Positions 43,832 through 56,253 of a stretch of 64,000 bases of DNA are shown piece by piece. Numbering within the stretch: the first letter of the stretch is position 1; every line of letters begins with the position of its first letter. The stretch comes from Mesorhabditis belari. Lineage: Eukaryota > Nematoda > Chromadorea > Rhabditida > Rhabditidae. The notes beneath the pieces were generated by a model. That model was not told the origin of the DNA and did not search any database. It saw only the letters and a program-made list of their open reading frames with translations. Both the position numbers and the translations under genes were made by a program. The DNA lies in contig CAUEEP010000755.1 of the NCBI GenBank assembly GCA_958450365.1, forward strand, positions 1,013,501 to 1,077,500. Direction: 5' to 3'.

Positions 43832-45497
43832 ATGAGAGGAGCAATCGAGTCACATTTTGTGGTTATTTCCTGTGGTTGCGAGGAGAGCGAACAGATGCGA
43901 AAAGTTGCGAACTTATCCATGCAAGTAAGTTAGTGGTTTTTGGTCGTTTGTGAAGATTAGATACCTGAGGTACTATAGAAGCTTTCTAATATGTCTTGGT
44001 TGAGAAGCTTAGCTAATATCTTCAATGGTGTTTGATTGAAAAGCAGAACAAATTATGACGAGTTGTTGTAAAGTTAGTTTGTGAGCAAAGTTGGTGAAAT
44101 GCTTGGCGGCTTCAAAGGTTACATTTTTGGTTTACGGACTTTGGCTATCTATTCATCAAAAGTTTAATCTTTTTGGTCCGTGGAATTTTAAAAGATTCGA
44201 ATTGATGATATAATCTGTTATATAGTAAAATTCTTAAACCTTATTTAATATAAAACTTTCTAGAGAAAAAACTCACTACGAGAACAGCTCCAGTGGCTCG
44301 CAGATTTCGTTGGCAAGGACGAGAATGGGGTAGAATTTGCATATCTGACGTCTGATGCTGATGTTCAAACTGAAGACTTCAGACATCTCCAGGAGGGATG
44401 CACTGTATGTGCAGCTATCGAGGTAGGGGTAATGTACTTTTCTCTATATATGATTAGTCAACGGCGATTATGAATCACTAAACTGTAAAATTAAAAACCA
44501 ACTTTAGGTGATTGAAGCACATTGTCAACAACTCAAGGATGAGCTGGCCGCAAAGGAAGAAGAGCTGGGGGTAAACGCTTAAAGTATTGCTTTTAAAAGT
44601 TTTTCTTAGTCAGCTGCACAAAAGGTTTCGATGGTTTCTGAACGTTTAGAAATGGAATTGGCGGCTAAGCAGGTAATGGATTTGATTAAGTGAACCTGAA
44701 TGGAATACTTTAGGCTCTTCAAGCTAAATACAACTGTGTCAAGGCTGATCACCAAAAAGTTTGCGCCGGTTTGTTATTCATTAAATTTTTTTCTTTAGTT
44801 TCTTCTCCGGCAAAAAGTCGAAGAACTTGAGGATCTTGCGGTATTATCATTTTCTATATATATGATTAGTCAACTGCGATTATGAACCATTAAATTGTAA
44901 AATTAAAAAAAACTAACTTTAGTTGATTAGAGCACTTTGTCGAGAGCTCAAAGATAAGCAGGACGCAATGGAAACTCTTCAAGCTAAATACGACCGTGTC
45001 AAGGCTGATCAACAAAAGGTTTGCGCCGTTTTCTTGTTGATTGAATTTTGTTTCGATTGCTTGGGGATTCGGGAAGCTTGTTTACCTTGTTTAAATGTTT
45101 TTAGCTAAATGGCTAGATTATATAGCTATAGATACAATTGGAATGCTTACATACTAGGTACAATTGGCAATTGTTAGTGCTTTCGATACCACCTATCTTT
45201 TAGCTCAAAGAAACAATTGCGAAACAGAAGGGGGTCGGCCAAATGATCGTCGATGTTCTGAAGAAGCAAGGGCCAAGGTTTGTTAGTTCGTTGCAATTAA
45301 AAACTAATACACTGTTAATTCAATTCCTTTAGGACTCGCGGACGCTTCAAACTTCTTCTGGTGGGCTTCTTGGTGACCATCGTCTTCTTCCCCTTGCTCG
45401 TCCGTCATCTTCGCCTCGCTCGTCCATCGTCTTCTTCTTGGTGGTCGTCACAAATGCGCTCTATAATCGACATAAATACAAATACAACTACATCTAA
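43832..45497 (+). pseudogene. Coiled-coil family, copy D (decayed)
   Basis: Leader ATG at 43832 (MRGAIESHFVVISCGCEESE), then NSLREQLQWLADFVGKDENG, DVQTEDFRHLQEGCTVCAAI, HCQQLKDELAAKEEELG and AQKVSMVSERLEMELAAKQ exons. The QNEKLRDEM exon is missing and several exons are shortened. In the anchor exon the frame giving LLLVGFLVTIVFFPLLV leads into Arg/Ser-rich sequence, because a deletion shifts the usual NALYDRH ending out of frame. Probably a pseudogene or a protein without the normal tail. Confidence 0.6.
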
Positions 45498-45714
45498 AAT
45501 TTGCTCTCTTGTTCGTGCATCTGTCTATTCTTTGTTTCTCGTTTTCCAAAAATTATTTTAGCATTCAATGCCAATTAATAATGATCTGTTTTTATCCCGT
45601 TTTACTCGGTCTTAGACTGTTTACTTCTAAATTTCAAATGTTTTGTTTTCCCATTTTGTTGGAATGCGGAATAAAGGCTGGAGCTTAGACACAGTGCCAA
45701 AAATCATGTATATT

Positions 45715-47100
45715 CACTTCTTTTTGAAACTATAAAATTGGTAGTCAACTTTTTGTCCTCATTTTTTTGATCCCGAAACATCAATTATCTTGGCCCCCTT
45801 TTTCCTGTCCAAAACCTATAAAGGTAGCAACAAACCCCCCATTTTACCGGAAATTAATTTTCCATGAAAATAAAACGATTTCAATTTCTGAATTGCTCCC
45901 GAAAAATAATTTAAGTTATTAATAAATTTCTTGGCAAAAAAGTTTATGAACTTAACAGATCGGATATGGAAAAGTCATGGGAAAATGTTGAGAGCCTGAG
46001 CGCTTTTGGGAAAGTTTTGAGTTTTGTGTACTCATTTTGGAAACAGCGATCAGAAATTCGAGTACAAAATTGGTGAATTCGGATTTTGGAATGAAATTTT
46101 AAGATCTTTGACCATTTTGATAGCAAACTGCTGAAGCCAAGGTGATTCGTACCAGCGATGTTCCAAAGATATCTAGTTTTTTTTCTGATTAAACCATGCT
46201 TGACCAGGGTCAGATCTTGGTCTGGCTTCTAACCTGGATTACATTCTTGTCTGGTCTGAGTTTACTGTAAATTTGGCCCAGATAAGGTCCTAGACCAGCT
46301 GTTCCAATCAGACTCTACGTTTTACCTGTTCAGACAGAAAACAGGAATCGGATTTTAAAATGATACATTACCCTTGTGTATCTTAAATCCGAGTGAATAA
46401 CAGCAATTCTTTATTGGCACGTATGTGTTGATGTTACATGAGTCCGGACTGAGATTTCGTGATCGAGCACTCTCTTTTAGCCTACCCTTGATGGGCAGGA
46501 CTAGACATGGGAAAATTCCAAGCCGGACCTAATTCCATCCTCGTCTTCTTGGCCGTTTCTTGGCCGATTGCTCTGAAGTTTTGTCTACAAGCTGAAAATG
46601 TCGATTTCTATCTGTAGACAAAATTTCAGAGCAATCAGCCAAGAAAACGAAGGTGGAATTAGGTTCGGGTTGGAATTTTCCCATGTCAAGGTGGGACCAG
46701 GTAGTGTGAGTTAAAGACCTTTCACTGGATCTCAGCCAAGAAAGAGTTCAGTCTTACCAAGAGTGAGAAATCGGCTCAAGGACACGAGAACGAAAAGTTG
46801 TTGAAATTTCGAGTGTCTGATAGCTGACACAGGTCTAGATTACAAATCCTTACAAGTCGTGCTATAGATCTTTTGTAAATCCTTCTTACTTTCTTGATTT
46901 TAAGGGCCACACCCAACTCCACTCGAATCCGATTTGGCGCTTCTGTGTCCTCATCACGGCTGCAAATGATCGACCGTAACCTTTTTTATAGTTTAAATTC
47001 AACTTCACTAACGATTATAGTTTGAAACGTACAGTAATCTAAAGCTTAGTCAGATTTCTTTGTTTAAAAAGTATCCATTCAAGTTTACTACATTTTCCTG
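45715..47100 (+). pseudogene. Ly6-like gene region, duplicate 2
   Basis: Aligns with 18,240-19,260 of the Ly6-like gene (CATCAATTATCT, ACCGGAAATTAATTTTCCAT, GCTGAAGCCAAGGTGATTCG, CACACCCAACTCCACTCGAA). It contains the exon for the ACTCGAATCCGATTTGGCGC stretch but neither signal-peptide nor CVCNSDRCN exon. A MITE copy is inserted at 46504-46687. Confidence 0.65.
46504..46687. mobile_element. 184-bp palindromic MITE, family 2 (copy 2)
   Basis: Ends GACATGGGAAAATTCC and GGAATTTTCCCATGTC are exact complements. Inner arms match the copy at 11462-11641 (CTGAAGTTTTGTCTAC; GTAGACAAAATTTCAG). The homologous stretches in the other Ly6-like duplicates lack it, marking it as an insertion after duplication. 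Confidence 0.8.
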
Positions 47101-47109
47101 AATATTTGC

Positions 47110-48060
47110 GTTCCCAAAAAAACATTGCCCACAGATGTTGGGACCCACAAATGTTGAGAGCCTGAGCGCTTTTGGGAGAGTTTTGAGTTTCGAGTACAAA
47201 TTTTGGAAACAACGATCAGAAATTCGAGTACAAAACGTGAATTGGGATTTTCGATCTGAATCAAATTTTAAAGGTCTTTGACCATTTTGATAGTAAATTG
47301 CTGAAAACAAAGGGATTTGTACCAGCAATGTTTCAAAGATACCTAGTTTTTTGGATCATGCCATACTTGGCCAGGGCCAGATCTTGGCTGACTCTGGCTT
47401 CTAGTCTGGACCTTTTCTGGTCTGACTTTACTGCAAATTTGGCCAAGATAAGGCCCCAGAACTCGATCAGTTAGAGACCTTTCACTGGACCTCAGCCAAG
47501 GAAGAGCTCAGTCTGATCAAGAGTGAGGAATCGGCTCAAGGACATGAGAACGAAAAGTTGTTGAAATTTCGAGTGTCTGATAGCTGATACAAGTCTGGTC
47601 TAGTCTGGCTTACAAATCCTTACAGATCATGCTAAAGATCTCTTCTTACTTTCTTGATTTTAAGGGCCACACCCAACTCCTCTCGAATCCGATGTGGCGC
47701 TTCTGTGTCCTCATCACGGCTGCAAATGATCGACCGTAAGCTTTTTTATAGTTTAAATTCAACTTTGCTAACAATCATAGTTTGAAAAGTACAGTAATCT
47801 AAAGCTTAGTCAGATTTGTTTGTTTAAAAAGTATCTATTCAAGTTTACTACATTCGCCTGAATATTCGGAGTTTTTGCGTTCCCGTTCGTTGCGTTTGCA
47901 ATTCGGATCGTTGCAATCGACACTCGAGTCTGCACACGTTCATCAAAGGACTCAAACATGATAATCTATCAAAAAATACCCAACAATTTGTGTATAGGAA
48001 CATTTCGTTGTTGAAAATTTGATTTTACTTATGCATTTCGACTTTCACACCTGTTTTAGG
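47110..48060 (+). pseudogene. Ly6-like gene region, duplicate 3
   Basis: A tandem second duplicate aligning with 18,510-19,260. It then jumps to the last-exon sequence (GCGTTTGCAATTCGGATCGT then TGCAATCGACACTCGA, about 47,890-47,960) and the following 3' flank (TTCACACCTGTTTTAGGC). The acceptor and first part of the final exon are lost at the jump, so it cannot encode the same protein. Confidence 0.65.
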
Positions 48061-48084
48061 CAATTTCTTTACAGACTTTGTCGC

Positions 48085-48362
48085 TGTAGACTTTCAAAAT
48101 TCATCTGTACAGATTGAAAAATAAACTTTACAATCGACCAAATTGCAGAAAATTCAAGAATTTCGAAGTAAAACAATGAAATTAAAGTGAAAATGGAAAG
48201 ACTACCGTACCCTAACGCTTCCTGTTTCTAAAACGCATCAGCGCGCTTTATTTAAGTGAAAAGAATAGCGAACTTTCTCATTCTCGCGTAGGTTTTGTTG
48301 TTTTAGTTTTCTCATTTTACACTTTCACGCTTTTATATTGACTTTTTACAGGCAACGAAGCA
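48085..48362 (+). repeat. Upstream block of coiled-coil copy E
   Basis: Shared block (CGACCAAATTGCAGAAAATT; GACTACCGTACCCTAACGC) ending in TTTTTACAGGCAACGAAGCA before the ATG. Confidence 0.6.
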
Positions 48363-48471
48363 ATGAGTGGAACAGTCTCGCCGCGAGTCGAAGTTACGCC
48401 CTGTGATTGCGAGGAGAGCGTGCAGTTGCGGCATGTGAGTTTGTGATTTTTGGTTGTTTGCGAGAAATTAG

Positions 48472-49092
48472 AGGGGCTATAGTAGTGGGAGGGCGGCAAA
48501 AATTTTTTACGCCAAATGAGCGGTTGCACCCAGCGGTTTTTGACTATGCTGAATCGATCGATGAAACTTTTGACAACGTTTATAACAAACTTATTGAAAA
48601 CCTAATATACTTATTCTGTGATGAAGTGGCCAAAACGTACCCGGTACTGGCCTAGTTAGGGGAGACACTTTTTTTCTTCGAAATCACTTTTTCAGGGGTA
48701 GTTTTATGCATAGATTCCGAAAAACACAATGAGAGTTTGCGAAAATTCGTTTTAAGCCAAGTGTCGGGGCTTCAAAGTGCACGCTTCTATAGTGTAATCC
48801 ACTGTATGGAACCCAAGCTATCGATTATTGGGGCACTTTTCAAGGGCAAAACTCGAGCCAAAACTATTTTTAGCCACTAAATATTCATTTTCTAACCTAA
48901 ATTGATGCAAAACAAATTGGAAAAAATATTTTTTGGAGATTTTGACATTTTGACAATATTTTTGACAATATTGGGCGAAACCACCAGCAATTGATTCAGT
49001 ATAGTTAAAAACCTATGGGTGCAAAAAATCAGCTACTCAGTCTCTAATCAGTTTGACAGGAAAAAAAATTGCCCCCCAACTACCATAGCACC
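48472..49092. mobile_element. 621-bp hAT-like non-autonomous element
   Basis: Inverted ends GGGGCTATAGTAGTGGGAGG and, reversed, GGTGCTATGGTAGTTGGGGG. The flanks GAAATTAG and GAATTTAG form an 8-bp target duplication with one mismatch. Other coiled-coil copies read CAAATTAGATAC without an insert at this point. The interior has no transposase. Relatives are at about 41,050 and 63,100-63,470. Confidence 0.75.
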
Positions 49093-50634
49093 GAATTTAG
49101 ATACTATAGAAGCTTTTCAAATATCTCTTGGTTAAAAACCTTAGCTAGTATCTTGCAATGGTGCTTGATTCAAAAGCAGAACAAATTATGATGAGTTGTT
49201 GCAAAGTTAGTTTGTGATCAAAGTTAATGAAATGCTTGGCAGCTTCAAAGGTTTCATTATTAATTCGCGAAGTTTGGCTATCTATTCATCAAAAGTTTAA
49301 TCTTTTCGGTCCGTGGAATTTTAAAAGATTCGAATTGATGATGTAATCTGTTAGCTAGATAGTAAAATTCTTAAACCTTACTAATATAAATTTTTTAGAG
49401 AAACAACTCACTACAAGAACGGTTCCAATATCTCACAGTCATGATGGACGAGACTGAGGTAAACTTTGCATATAGTAAAACCTTTAAAAAATCTTTTTAG
49501 AATGAGCTCATGTCTTTGATGGAACAAAACGAAGATCTTCGTCAAAAGAACGATTACCTGGAGGCTGATAAAAGAAGTTACGACAGGATGTTGAAGTAAC
49601 ATTTAACAATTATAGTTGGATGAAGAATATTTTAAAGAAATGACTTCAAGCTACTTTCGTTTCATTTAGATTCTGGAGGGAAGTCATCAACTTCTCGCGG
49701 ATATCGTGAACAACGCCTTTATCGATTCGTCGGAGCCATTTAGGAAGGATGAGCCAGTGGAGAAGAAAGTGGGAGTGTTAAGAATAATTGTTGGTGTAAA
49801 GGCAGTTGGGTATGATCCATAGAAATCAAAGCTGGATTGTTCGGCGTGACCGTTCACTCACTAATCTTGAATAACTCAAATGTAATGGCAAAACATGTAA
49901 GATGTAATAGTTAGACAGGGCCCAGTTCCCTGGCACCAAGTTGCTATGAGAACATTTAGATTTTATAAGTCATTAAAGCATTGTTAATCTTTTTAAAACA
50001 GGATCTAACTTATTTCTTTTAGGAAATGTCTGATGCTAATGTTCAAACTGAAGACTTCGGACATCTCGAGGATGGATGGACCTTGTGTACAACTATCGAG
50101 GTAAAGGTATTGTCATTTTCTTTATATATATGATTAATCAACTACGATTATGAACCACTAAATTGTAAAATTAAAAAACTAACTTTAGTTGATTGGAGCA
50201 CTTTGTCGACAACTCAAGGATAAACAGGCCGCAATGGAAGCTCTTCAAGCTGATTACGACCGTGTCAAGGCTGATCAACAAAAGGTTTGCGCCGTTTTCT
50301 TATTGATTGAATTTTTTGTTTAGTCCCTTCTCCGGGAATTACGCGACCAGCAGGAATTCGAAGAACTTGTGGATCTTTATCGGAAGGCTGCTGAGGTTGT
50401 TGGGACTTATGAATATCGAATATATCTTTGATTTAGCATGAGAAGCTCCGCGGTGGAATGGAAAATCAAGGTCTGTTCGCGTTTTGGAGCAATGGAGTTT
50501 TGGATCAAACGTTTCGATCGCTTGAGGATTCGGTAACTTTTAATGTCTTTGATCTAAATGTCTGGGCGTGTTACATAGTTATAGGTACATACCAGGTTCA
50601 ATTGAGAATTGTTATTGCTTTTAATATCACCTAA

Positions 50635-51776
50635 TAGGTTGGTGCATTGTCTTAAGTAAATGTTTGAGCTGTAATTTCTCGAGAAAAGAAATATGTATTT
50701 ATTCAAAATAACCACCATTATTAAGGATAAGTTGTTGCCATTTATTGCGCAAAGCGTTGATTTCCTTCTCTTGCTACAGGGTTGCCGCTTGGAGAAGAGT
50801 CGATTCATTTTTCTACTTCCTCCACATCTCCAAAGTACTCATCGGCCAAATCAATGGCCATCTCCTTGAATGAAAATCACTAGGGGCCAAGTCAGGCGAG
50901 TACGGCGCATGCGGGAGAATTTCCCGGCCTAAAGTCTTCAGTTTTTCCTTGGTCAAGTTTGCAACGTGGAGCCGTGCGTTATCATGTTGCAAAATGACCT
51001 TGCCCATGTTGGACCTCTTTTTTCACTTCAGAAGCGACTCGATCCAATTGATCAACGTATAGGGAGACCTTGATAGTCGTCCCTTCTTCTAGCAACTTTC
51101 AGTAAATAACTCCTTCTCTGTCTCACGAAACACATAACATAATCTGGTGAATTTCGGGCTGGGGGTCGGGCTTTGATTTTTCGCCTGGAGCAACCCATTG
51201 TTTATGTCTCCAAAAGTTGACATAGGTTACCCATTTTTCCGCCTGTTAGCCTGTTATCAGGTGGGGGAAAAAGGTCGACGTTGATAACACGAGATTGAAG
51301 TGGCTGATACAGATAGCCTCTGCGCAGCTAACTCACGGGTTGATTGTTTGTTGTCATCGGGTATAAGTGTCAAAAGAGTGGATTTATGAAGACCCGTCGG
51401 TCGCCCTGACCTCGACTGATCTGCAAGAGAGAAGTCGTTCTTTTAAAAGCGATGATACCAATTGTAGATAGTTCCCATAGTCACCGATCTTGCCCCGAAA
51501 GATCGTTGATTTCCTTTTCAGCAAAGGCGGCACTTGCGTTTTTTAAAATAAAATAGAATGGCATTTCGGAAATGACTTGTGGGTAGATTTTCGGTAGTTT
51601 CACGATTCAAGTCCGAAAATAAAAAAGGATTAAGCAGTATTTCATTTCGTGTTTTCAGGGATCAATAATCAAGAGTTCAAGTAGACAAAAGCCCTTACCA
51701 GCTGATCGTAGGAGAGCCTAGAGAAGTAGAGAAAGAAAGACAAAAAAATTCTAAAGACTTTTGCACCAGTCTTATC
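50635..51776 (-). mobile_element. Degenerate mariner transposon
   Basis: Ends TAGGTTGGTGCATTGTCTT (left) and, reversed, AGACTGGTGCAAAAGTCTTT are imperfect mariner terminal repeats about 1.14 kb apart. The minus strand encodes mariner transposase pieces: EKWVTYVNFWRHKQWVAPGE, a decayed catalytic DREGVIY preceded by an in-frame stop, TTIKVSLYVDQLDRV, ILQHDNARLHVANLTKEKL, ILPHAPYSPDLAPSDFH, and the C-terminus NALRNKWQQLILNNGGYFE. Frames are broken in several places, so it is inactive. It lies within an intron of copy E. Confidence 0.85.
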
Positions 51777-52899
51777 TTTTAGTTCGAAGAAGCGATTGCG
51801 AAACAAAGCGAGATCGGCGCGCTTGGGAGCAATGGAGTTTTGGATCAAACGTTTCGATCGCTTGAGGATTCGGTAACTTTTAATGTGAGAGCTCTGAGCT
51901 TTTAACTTTAAGTCTAGGTTGGTTACATAGTTATGGGTATATATTAGGTACAATTGATTTGATATGTTGTTGCTTTTGATATCACCTATCTTTTAGCTGC
52001 AAGAAGCGACTGCGAAACAAAACGAAGTTGACCAAATGATCGTCGATGTTCGGAAGAAGCAAAAGCCAAGGTTTTTTAATTCATTACAATTAAAAATTAG
52101 TACATTATTAATTCCTTTAGGATCTGCGGATGCTACAGACCTCTTCTGTCCAATACATCTAAAATTTGCTTCCGTTGTAGAGTTTTGGTCTTTCGCTCCG
52201 CTGTTCGTGCATCTATCTATTCTTTGTTTTCCGTTTTTCAAAAATTATTTTAGCATTCAATGCCAATTAATAATGATCTGTTTTTACTCTATTTTAGACT
52301 GTAGTTTGCAAATTTCGAATGTTTCGTTTTATTATTTCGTTGCAAGCTTTAAGCTAAAAGTTTTAAGGCACAAAGTGTCAAAAGTCATGTTTATTAACTT
52401 CAAAATTTTATTCAAAAGCCAATGGGAATTGACAACTTTGCATAAAATTTGCTTCCGTTGTAGATTTTTGTTCTTTTGCTCCATTCTTCATGCATCTCTT
52501 TCTTGGTTTTCCAAATTTTGTTAGCATTCAATTGCAGTTAGTGATCTGTTTTTATTCGAACTATTATTGACTATTTTCTTGTAAATTTCAAATGTTTCAT
52601 TTTTATTATTTCATTGGAATTATGAACGAAAGCTGTTGAATAAAAGATAAATAAAAGGCTTGAAGGCACGAAGTACCAAAATTATGTACATTCACTTCTA
52701 AATTTTATTAAAAAGCCAATGGGAATTAACAACCTTGCATAAAAGTTAAGGACTTGTGGATGTAAAGGAATCCGCATTTCAAAAGTCAAAATTCGTTTAA
52801 AATCGGAAAATCGATATCGTTTTGAGGCAGTAAGGAAGAGATAAAGGATAAAATAAAAAACAAAGCTGACAAACTAAAAAAGTCAAGTCCATTGTGCTG

Positions 52900-53010
52900 T
52901 TGATCTACTTGAGTTCCCTGAAATTTCTTGTTAGACAATCATTGCGTAAACTGACCGCATTTTGAGATCTCCATTCGAGTAAGCACGAATGAGAAAATCC
53001 GCTTCTTGGT
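52900..53010 (-). pseudogene. Calpain last-exon fragment
   Basis: Carries the GTTGATCTACTTGAGTTCCC, TTTTGAGATCTCCATTCGAG and GAAAATCCGCTTCTTGGTAG pieces of the calpain last exon. Homology stops at about 53,012. Convergent with copy E. Confidence 0.7.
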
Positions 53011-53179
53011 AGAGCCATCAACGATAAAACATGGATCTTAGACAATATCCTGAAATATTGTAGCTGATACAAAACCTCAAGGATTTTCAGTGTGCCAGAG
53101 ACTGTGCGTCTGCAAGAACTCAAAACACGCGCCGGTTTCCTCACTACTGTACTGCAAAGTAAAGCAGTTTTATGGCTCA

Positions 53180-53460
53180 AGCTTTGATATTGTCAAGTTA
53201 TCCACTTGTCAAGGAGGTAAATGACTTAAAACTGATATCAAACATTAAACTTACATGTGATCGAAGTCATTTCACCGGTTGTCTGGAATTATTGGTTGTT
53301 ACTTGAATGCAATTTTCAAAATTTCATAAGCTTTGTCGAAATCTTGGTTTCCATCAACGGCTTCATCGACTCGACTCGTGTCATTTTCGATCTTGTTGAA
53401 GCTAAAAGGGAAAAGCTAGACTTGACTTTTGTCGTGCACTTTGTAAGTAAAAATCTGTAA
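53180..53460 (+). other. Repeated exon-like segment upstream of copy F
   Basis: Second copy of the 43,014 segment (STRVIFDLVEAKREKLDLTF, ending VVHF before GTAAGT), about 90% similar by eye. Preceded by SSYPLVKEVNDLKLI in another frame, also found before copy D. Confidence 0.35.
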
Positions 53461-53504
53461 ACAGAGCGTTTCTGGCGCACTGAATACGAGGGTTTGCCGC
53501 TGCA

Positions 53505-53766
53505 GACTTTAAAACTTCATATCTGTACATATTAAGTGCAAAATAAACTAAACAATCGACAAGAATGCAGAAAATTCAAGAAGTTCAAAGTAAAACAATG
53601 AAATGGAAAGACTACCGTACCCTAACGCTGTCTGATTCTAAAACGCATCAACGAACTTTATTTAAGTGAGAAGAATTGCGAACTTTTCATTCTCGTGTAG
53701 ATTTTATTGTTTTAGTGCTTTCTTTTTCTCATTTTCTACATTCACGCTTCTACAGGCAACGAGGCA
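53505..53766 (+). repeat. Upstream block of coiled-coil copy F
   Basis: Shared block (CGACAAGAATGCAGAAAATT; GACTACCGTACCCTAACGCT) with a shortened 3' part, ending TTCTACAGGCAACGAGGCA before the ATG. Confidence 0.6.
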
Positions 53767-56253
53767 ATGAGTGGAGCAATCGGGTCGCGAATCGAAGTTG
53801 GGCCCTGTGGTTGCGAGGAGAGCATGCAGTTGCGGCATGTGAGTTTATGGTTTTTGGTCGTTTCTGGCAAATTAGACACCCTAAGTACTATAGAAGTTTT
53901 TATAATATGTCTTGGTTGAAAAGCTTAGCTAATATCTTGCAATGGTGCTTGGTTCAAAAGCAGAACAAATTATGACAAGTTGTTGCAAAGGTACTGAAAT
54001 CCTTGGCGGCTTAAAAGGTTTCATTATTAATTCGCGAAGTTTGGCTATCTAATCATCAAATGTTTAACCTTTTCGATCCGTAGAATTTAAAAAGATTTGT
54101 ATTGACGTTGTAATCTGCTACATAGATAATAAAATTCTGGTACTTTGGGTTGGGGGCACCTATATTTTTGATTTTTTCGCCTTTCAAAGGATAATCGAGG
54201 GCGCTGAGCACGTATTTCACAGTTATATAATAGGTTTTCCACTGAAAAACCGACATTTCGACACGTTGGAAATTGCACTTTTGTTGCACTTTATTGCAAC
54301 TAAAAAATTTGTGTGACTAAAAAAGTCACAGTAATTTGTGACTTTTTCTAGTCACTGCTATTTGCCTAGGCTATGGCTTCCCACACTGACTGGAGACAGC
54401 CTATAGCCCGATTCACCCGGCTCCGGCCTTCCTGACACCCGGTGGCTTAGGTGGGTCGTTACGTAGCTGGTGAATCACTGTCAAACTGTCAAGTTCGTGC
54501 ACAGCGCCCTAGATTACTCTGAAATGTGAAAAAATCCAAAATATTGGTGCCCCGAACCCAAAAAGTATCAAAAGTATTATTTAAGCTAAAACTTTTTAGA
54601 GAAATAACTCACTACAAGAACAGCTCCAATATCTCACGGATGTCGTTGGCAAGGATGAGACTGAGGTAAACTTTGCACATAGTAAAACCTTTAAAAATTT
54701 TTTAAGGGCGATCACATGTCTTTGATGGAACAAAACGAAGATCTTCGTCAAAAGAATTATCATCTGGATGCTGATAACAAGAAGTTACGACAGGATGTTG
54801 AAGTAATCTTTAGCATTTATAGTTCAACTGAGAATATTTTAAAGAAATGACTTCAAGCTACTTTCGTTTCATTTAGATTCTGGAGGGAAGTCATCAACTT
54901 CTCGCGGATATCGTGAACAACGCCTTTATCGATTCGTCGGAGCCATTTAGGAAGGATGAGCCAGTGGAGAAGAAAGTGGGAGTGTTAAGAATAATTGTTG
55001 GTGTAAAGGGAGTTAGGTATGATCGATAGAAATTAAAGCTGGATTGTTCGGCGTGGCCGTTCACTCACTAACCTTGAATAACTCAAATGTAATGGCAAAA
55101 CATGTAAGATGTAATAGTTAGACACGGTCCAGTCCCCTGGCACCAAGTTGATATGAGAACATTTAGATTTTATAAGTCATTAAAGCGTTGTTAAACTTTT
55201 TAAAACGGTATGTAACTTATTTCTGTTAGGAATTGTCTGACGCTCAAACTGAAGTCTTCGGACGTCTCGAGGATGGATTCCCTGTGTGTACAACTATCAA
55301 GGTGGAGATATTGCCATTTCCGCTATATACCATACGATTATGAATTACTAAACTGTAAAATTTAAAAAACCAACTTTAGATGATTGAAGCACTTTATCAA
55401 GAACTCAAGGATAAGCAGGCCGCAATGGAAAAAGAGCTGGGGGTAAACGCTTTAAGTATTGCTTTTAAAAGTTTTTCTTTTAGTCAGCTACACAAAAAAT
55501 GGCGAGGGTTTTTGAACGCTTAGAAATGGAATTGAAGGCTAAACAGGTAATGGACTTGAATAAGTGAACCTGAATGGAATACTTTAGGCTCTTCAAGCTG
55601 ATTACGACCGTGTCAAGGCTGATCAACAAAAGGTTTGGGCCGTTTTCTTATTGATTGAATTTTTTGTTTAGTTACTTCTCCGGGAAGAACGCTACAAGCA
55701 AGAATTCGAAGAACTTGAGGATCTTTATCGGAAAACTGCTGAGGTTGTTGGTACTTATGAATATCGAATAGATCTTTGATTTAGCAAAATGAGAAGCTCC
55801 GCGATGAAATGGAAAATCAAAGGCTGGACGCGTTTGGGAGCAATGGAGTTTTGGATCAAACGTTTCGATCGCTTGAGGATTCGGTAACTTTTAATGTGAG
55901 AGCTCTGAGCTTTTAACTTTAAGTCTAGGTTGGTTACATAGTTATGGGTATATATTAGGTACAATTGATTTGATATGTTGTTGCTTTTGATATCACCTAT
56001 CTTTTAGCTGCAAGAAGCGACTGCGAAACAAAACGAAGTTGACCAAATGATCGTCGATGTTCGGAGAAGCAAGAGCCAAGGTTTGTTAATGCATTATAAC
56101 TAATATAAAAGAGTACATTGTTGATACAATTCCTTAAGCAAATGCAATCGCGGATTCTTCGAACCTCTTCTGGTAAGCTTTTTGGTGACCGTCACCATCG
56201 TCTTCTTCGCCTCGCTCTTAATGATCGCATATGATCGACATCAATACATCTAA
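53767..56253 (+). CDS. Coiled-coil, tail-anchored family, copy F
   Basis: Leader exon identical to that of copy B at the protein level (MSGAIGSRIEVGPCGCEESM). Then NSLQEQLQYLTDVVGKDETE, DHMSLMEQNEDLRQKNYHLD, ILEGSHQLLADIVNNAFIDS, a shortened acidic exon (ELSDAQTEVFGRLEDGF), and one exon pair (MIEALYQELKDKQAAMEKEL; ARVFERLEMELKAKQ). ALQADYDRVKADQQK, LLREERYKQEFEELEDLYRK and QNEKLRDEMENQRLD follow, then the anchor (LLVSFLVTVTIVFFASLLMI, YDRHQYI). One base is missing in the QMIVDVR exon relative to paralogues, and the last acceptor is unusual (CTTAAG), so the final junction is uncertain. A palindromic element interrupts intron 1 (54141-54567). Confidence 0.55.
54141..54567. mobile_element. Palindromic element, family 3, in copy F intron
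   Basis: Ends TACTTTGGGTTGGGGGCACC and, reversed, TACTTTTTGGGTTCGGGGCA, with about 90 bp of imperfect complementarity. Shares GTCGTTACGTAGCTGGTGAA and AAAAACCGACATTTCGACAC with copies at 34633 and 62903, in different relative orientation. Confidence 0.7.

Larger units (their letters stand above)
48363..52165 (+). pseudogene. Coiled-coil family, copy E (two transposon insertions, anchor lost)
   Basis: Leader MSGTVSPRVEVTPCDCEES at 48363, then NSLQERFQYLTVMMDETE, ELMSLMEQNEDLRQKNDYLE and DANVQTEDFGHLEDGWTLCT exons, plus ALQADYDRVKADQQK. Intron 1 carries a hAT-like element (48472-49092) and a later intron a mariner (50635-51776). After the mariner the sequence repeats the GVLDQTFRSLEDS exon. 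The last exon reads ICGCYRPLL and then jumps into 3' flank, so the transmembrane segment is deleted. It also lost one base in the DNKKLRQD exon (near 49,570). Considered a pseudogene. Confidence 0.65.
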
